From: T3SED10-260 sp035363255
GTDB taxonomy: Bacteria > Caldisericota > Caldisericia > UBA6126
Length of the DNA: 58,933 bases
Assembly: GCA_035363255.1 (NCBI GenBank)
Contig: DAOSES010000015.1
Coordinates: 1-58,933 of the forward strand
Direction: 5' to 3'
Below the pieces are notes generated by a model, which searched no databases, was not told the DNA's origin, and was given only the letters and a program-made list of their open reading frames with translations. Of this stretch, positions 56,839 through 58,933 are shown one piece after another. Position 1 is the stretch's first letter. Every line of letters begins with the position of its first letter. The position numbers and the translations under genes are program-made.

Positions 56839-58662
56839 TTACGTCATTTTTGAAGTACAAGACTGATTTATTTTATCATACATCTCCATGATGATGTTTG
56901 CGATATCTTCTTTACACTTTATTGTTGTGTTTAATAAATGAAAATCAGAACGTTGTCTCAACCAACTTAACTGACGCTTTGCATATCTACGTGTGTTTTG
57001 ATTCATCATCTCTATTGCTTCTTTTAATGGTACTTTTTCTTGCTTTGCATTAATCAACTCACGGTACCCATGAGCCTTAATTCTCTCGATAGAGGAAACA
57101 TAGTTGTGTTGAATCAACCAATCAATTTCGTTCAACAAACCTTTGCTTAGCATGCCTTCAGTGCGCAGATGTATGCGTTGATATAATTGTTCCAAGTTTT
57201 GTATCAAACCAATTTTGATGTAAAAATAGGGCAAAGCTGTGCTTTCTTTTTTTTGCAGGTCGCTCATTTTCTTTTTACTTAAAATAATTACCTCAAGAGC
57301 TCTTATGATCCTTTTTTCATCGTTTGGATGGATCTTCTGTGCGATTTCTGGATCCAAAAGAGCTAGCTCTTGATGGAGCTGCAGCAAACTTTCTTTTTTG
57401 ACTCTTTCTCTAAGTTGATTTCTTAGCAAAGGATCTGAAGTATTTTCTTGATCAAACAAACCATCAATGATTGAGCTTAAATATAGATTACTACCTCCAG
57501 CTAAAATGGGGAAACTACCACGATTCAAGATATCTTTTATGGCTTTTATTGCATCTTTACGAAATGACGCAACCGAGTACTCATCTTTTGGGTCAACGTA
57601 ATCCACAAGATGATACATGGGATAGCTTTTGCATTCAGGTTTAGCAGTACCTATGGTTAAATGCTGGTAGATTTGCATGGAATCAACATTGATAATCTCA
57701 GCATTTCTTGTTTGAGCAATTATCTCGGCTATGGAAGATTTACCAATCGAAGTAGGTCCATATATAACTAGCAATGGAAAAGAATCTGGAGTAGTTTTAT
57801 CTCTAACTTTCACTATTCTTCGTACCGTCTCATCGATTATATAGGTGGGTGATGAAGTTCCAGAAAGAATAGCGATGCTTTTCGCTTTTTCGAGTGCGCT
57901 TGATAATGCTTCACTAAAAGGATGCTTTTCGTCGCTTTGAATAAGGAAAGTATTGGAGTTACATGGTTTAGCAAGTTCAAACAAACTATAGGTGTTTGAG
58001 CTTTTTGCGTCACCAACCACAAAAACACAATCACTTATTTTTGCAAACTCAAGAGCATCATTCTGGCGTTTAATGACTGTGGGGCAAATAGTTTCATATA
58101 TGTTTAGTTGATCAAGATTTAGCGATTGAAGATAGTTTTTGATTTGATGGAACACTATACTGCTTGCGGTAGTCTGGGAAAGAAAGGCAATATTCCCCTT
58201 TGGAAGTTCGAAATGGTGAACTTGCTCTAAGTTTTCAACAATAGTCACTTTGGAAGAATCAATATAGCTTACTGCGCCAACGATTTCTGGATGGTTTTTT
58301 TTTCCCAGGAGCAGTATGCATTGGTGGTTTTTAGCAACATTCATAAGGAGTTTTCTAAGTTTTATGACTACAGGACAAGTACGATCAATAATATCAGAGG
58401 TTATTTTCTTCAGTTGTTCTTCTGATTCTTTTGTGATCCCGTGAGCAGGAATAATGACTCTTGTATCGCAAGAAATTTCTTCAAGTGAATACACTGTTCT
58501 GACGCCATTTAGTGCCAATTCGTTTTGAACACGTTCGTTGTGAATCAGTTTTCCAAAAATTACTACTTCTTTGCCTGGTTCGATGCTTGATACGGTAGAC
58601 CAAATTGCATTTCTAACCCCTTCGCACAAACCAATATGCTCATAACAAGTTATTTTATCCAT
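56839..58662 (-). CDS. IspH-MiaA fusion: HMBPP reductase joined to tRNA dimethylallyltransferase
   Basis: A 607-residue fusion. Residues 1-289 are a complete IspH, which reduces HMBPP to IPP and DMAPP. The [4Fe-4S] ligands are C13 (GLCEGV), C96 (DRTCP) and C193 (ETICPT), and the substrate residues include H41, H74, H124 and E126 (KNHPE). Residues about 295-607 are a complete MiaA, which transfers DMAPP to A37 of tRNAs reading UNN codons. They include the P-loop GPTSIGKS (302-309), INVDSMQIYQ, GTAKP, AGGSNLYL, HPNDEKRIIRALEV, and the C-terminal NTRRYAKRQLSWLR. The product of the first half is the substrate of the second. GAGGAGG precedes the ATG. Confidence 0.93.
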   Translation of the reverse strand: MDKITCYEHIGLCEGVRNAIWSTVSSIEPGKEVVIFGKLIHNERVQNELALNGVRTVYSLEEISCDTRVIIPAHGITKESEEQLKKITSDIIDRTCPVVIKLRKLLMNVAKNHQCILLLGKKNHPEIVGAVSYIDSSKVTIVENLEQVHHFELPKGNIAFLSQTTASSIVFHQIKNYLQSLNLDQLNIYETICPTVIKRQNDALEFAKISDCVFVVGDAKSSNTYSLFELAKPCNSNTFLIQSDEKHPFSEALSSALEKAKSIAILSGTSSPTYIIDETVRRIVKVRDKTTPDSFPLLVIYGPTSIGKSSIAEIIAQTRNAEIINVDSMQIYQHLTIGTAKPECKSYPMYHLVDYVDPKDEYSVASFRKDAIKAIKDILNRGSFPILAGGSNLYLSSIIDGLFDQENTSDPLLRNQLRERVKKESLLQLHQELALLDPEIAQKIHPNDEKRIIRALEVIILSKKKMSDLQKKESTALPYFYIKIGLIQNLEQLYQRIHLRTEGMLSKGLLNEIDWLIQHNYVSSIERIKAHGYRELINAKQEKVPLKEAIEMMNQNTRRYAKRQLSWLRQRSDFHLLNTTIKCKEDIANIIMEMYDKINQSCTSKMT

Positions 58663-58682
58663 GCCTCCTCTTTCATCCTATA

Positions 58683-58688
58683 ATTATA
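58683..58688 (-). promoter_or_regulatory. -10 box of the ispH-miaA fusion gene
   Basis: A perfect TATAAT on the minus strand, about 20 bases before the ATG. No good -35 is seen at 16-18 bases. Confidence 0.4.
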
Positions 58689-58756
58689 GCGATTCATTCA
58701 GATTTAAACATGTAGAGTCACTGTTTAAAAAAAAGTTTAAAGGTGAGTTATCAATA

Positions 58757-58808
58757 CCGCTGATCTGGAGTAATCAGCGGCCTATTCTTTGGAGGTTCGT
58801 TTGAACCT
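58757..58808. other. Two adjacent hairpins in a non-coding end region
   Basis: CCGCTGAT (58757-58764) pairs with ATCAGCGG (58773-58780), and AGGTTC (58793-58798) pairs with GAACCT (58803-58808). There is no T-run for a classic terminator and no riboswitch or ncRNA family I recognise. The 271 bases from 58663 to the window end hold no convincing gene. Confidence 0.35.
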
Positions 58809-58933
58809 TGATAATTTATAAATTCAAATGTTAAAAAAGCAAGTATAGAAATTTAACAAAAAAACAAGCTTAAAATTGCGTGTTGCTTCATTTAAAAACC
58901 TATTCGAACGGTCTTCGATGATTCAGCTAAAAC

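Overview
The window is 58.9 kb of densely packed, AT-rich bacterial DNA. No insertion sequence, prophage, CRISPR array or rRNA gene was found, and no gap exceeds 300 bases. The gene content suggests a strictly anaerobic, fermentative or syntrophic bacterium of Firmicutes (Clostridia) type or a related deep lineage such as Atribacterota. The evidence is a DivIVA-LspA-RluD cluster, class 1B PyrD with PyrK, ThyX, a multi-subunit HndABCD-like [FeFe] hydrogenase, stalk (copper-amine-oxidase-N-like) domains and SH3b/AMIN amidases. The phylum cannot be fixed from the sequence alone.

Left part (1-31.9 kb), mostly minus strand. It holds an SPFH membrane protein, a PAS histidine kinase split by a +1 frameshift and a PQQ-propeller lipoprotein. 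A housekeeping run follows (DhaL-DegV fusion, rsgA, radC, tadA, tRNA-Ser), then tldD/tldE, xylB, tRNA-Arg(ACG), two cell-wall amidases, smpB, rluD-lspA-divIVA and oppDF ATPases without permeases. Next come a phosphohexomutase, hisS-aspS-pepQ, a cation efflux protein, a large secreted stalk-domain protein and a umuDC operon. A divergent S24-peptidase repressor with an alanyl-tRNA editing gene faces umuDC.

Right part (31.9-56.5 kb), mostly plus strand. After preP (minus) come mobB-moaA, a pyrimidine operon (pyrC-pyrK-pyrD-pyrF-pyrE-thyX), and a ten-gene hydrogenase operon. That operon mixes two DRTGG proteins, two HATPase proteins, two NuoE/NuoF pairs, a cysteine-free HndB-like protein and one HydA, and ends in a strong terminator. 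A formate/nitrite-type transporter and the rest of the molybdopterin pathway (moaC, moeA, mog, moaD, moaE, moeB-like) follow, then an ECF S-component. On the far right, minus strand, are a TM1266-like hydrogenase-associated regulator and one polypeptide joining IspH to MiaA.

How it fits together (inference): NAD(P)H- and ferredoxin-coupled H2 metabolism, a FocA-like channel and Mo-cofactor synthesis together suggest H2/formate interconversion through a Mo or W formate dehydrogenase encoded elsewhere. The observations most worth a second look are the IspH-MiaA fusion, the duplicated NuoEF module whose second NuoF has lost its N-terminal cluster ligands, a UmuD homologue that begins at the UmuD' position and lacks the catalytic lysine, and several genes whose promoters imply leaderless transcripts.
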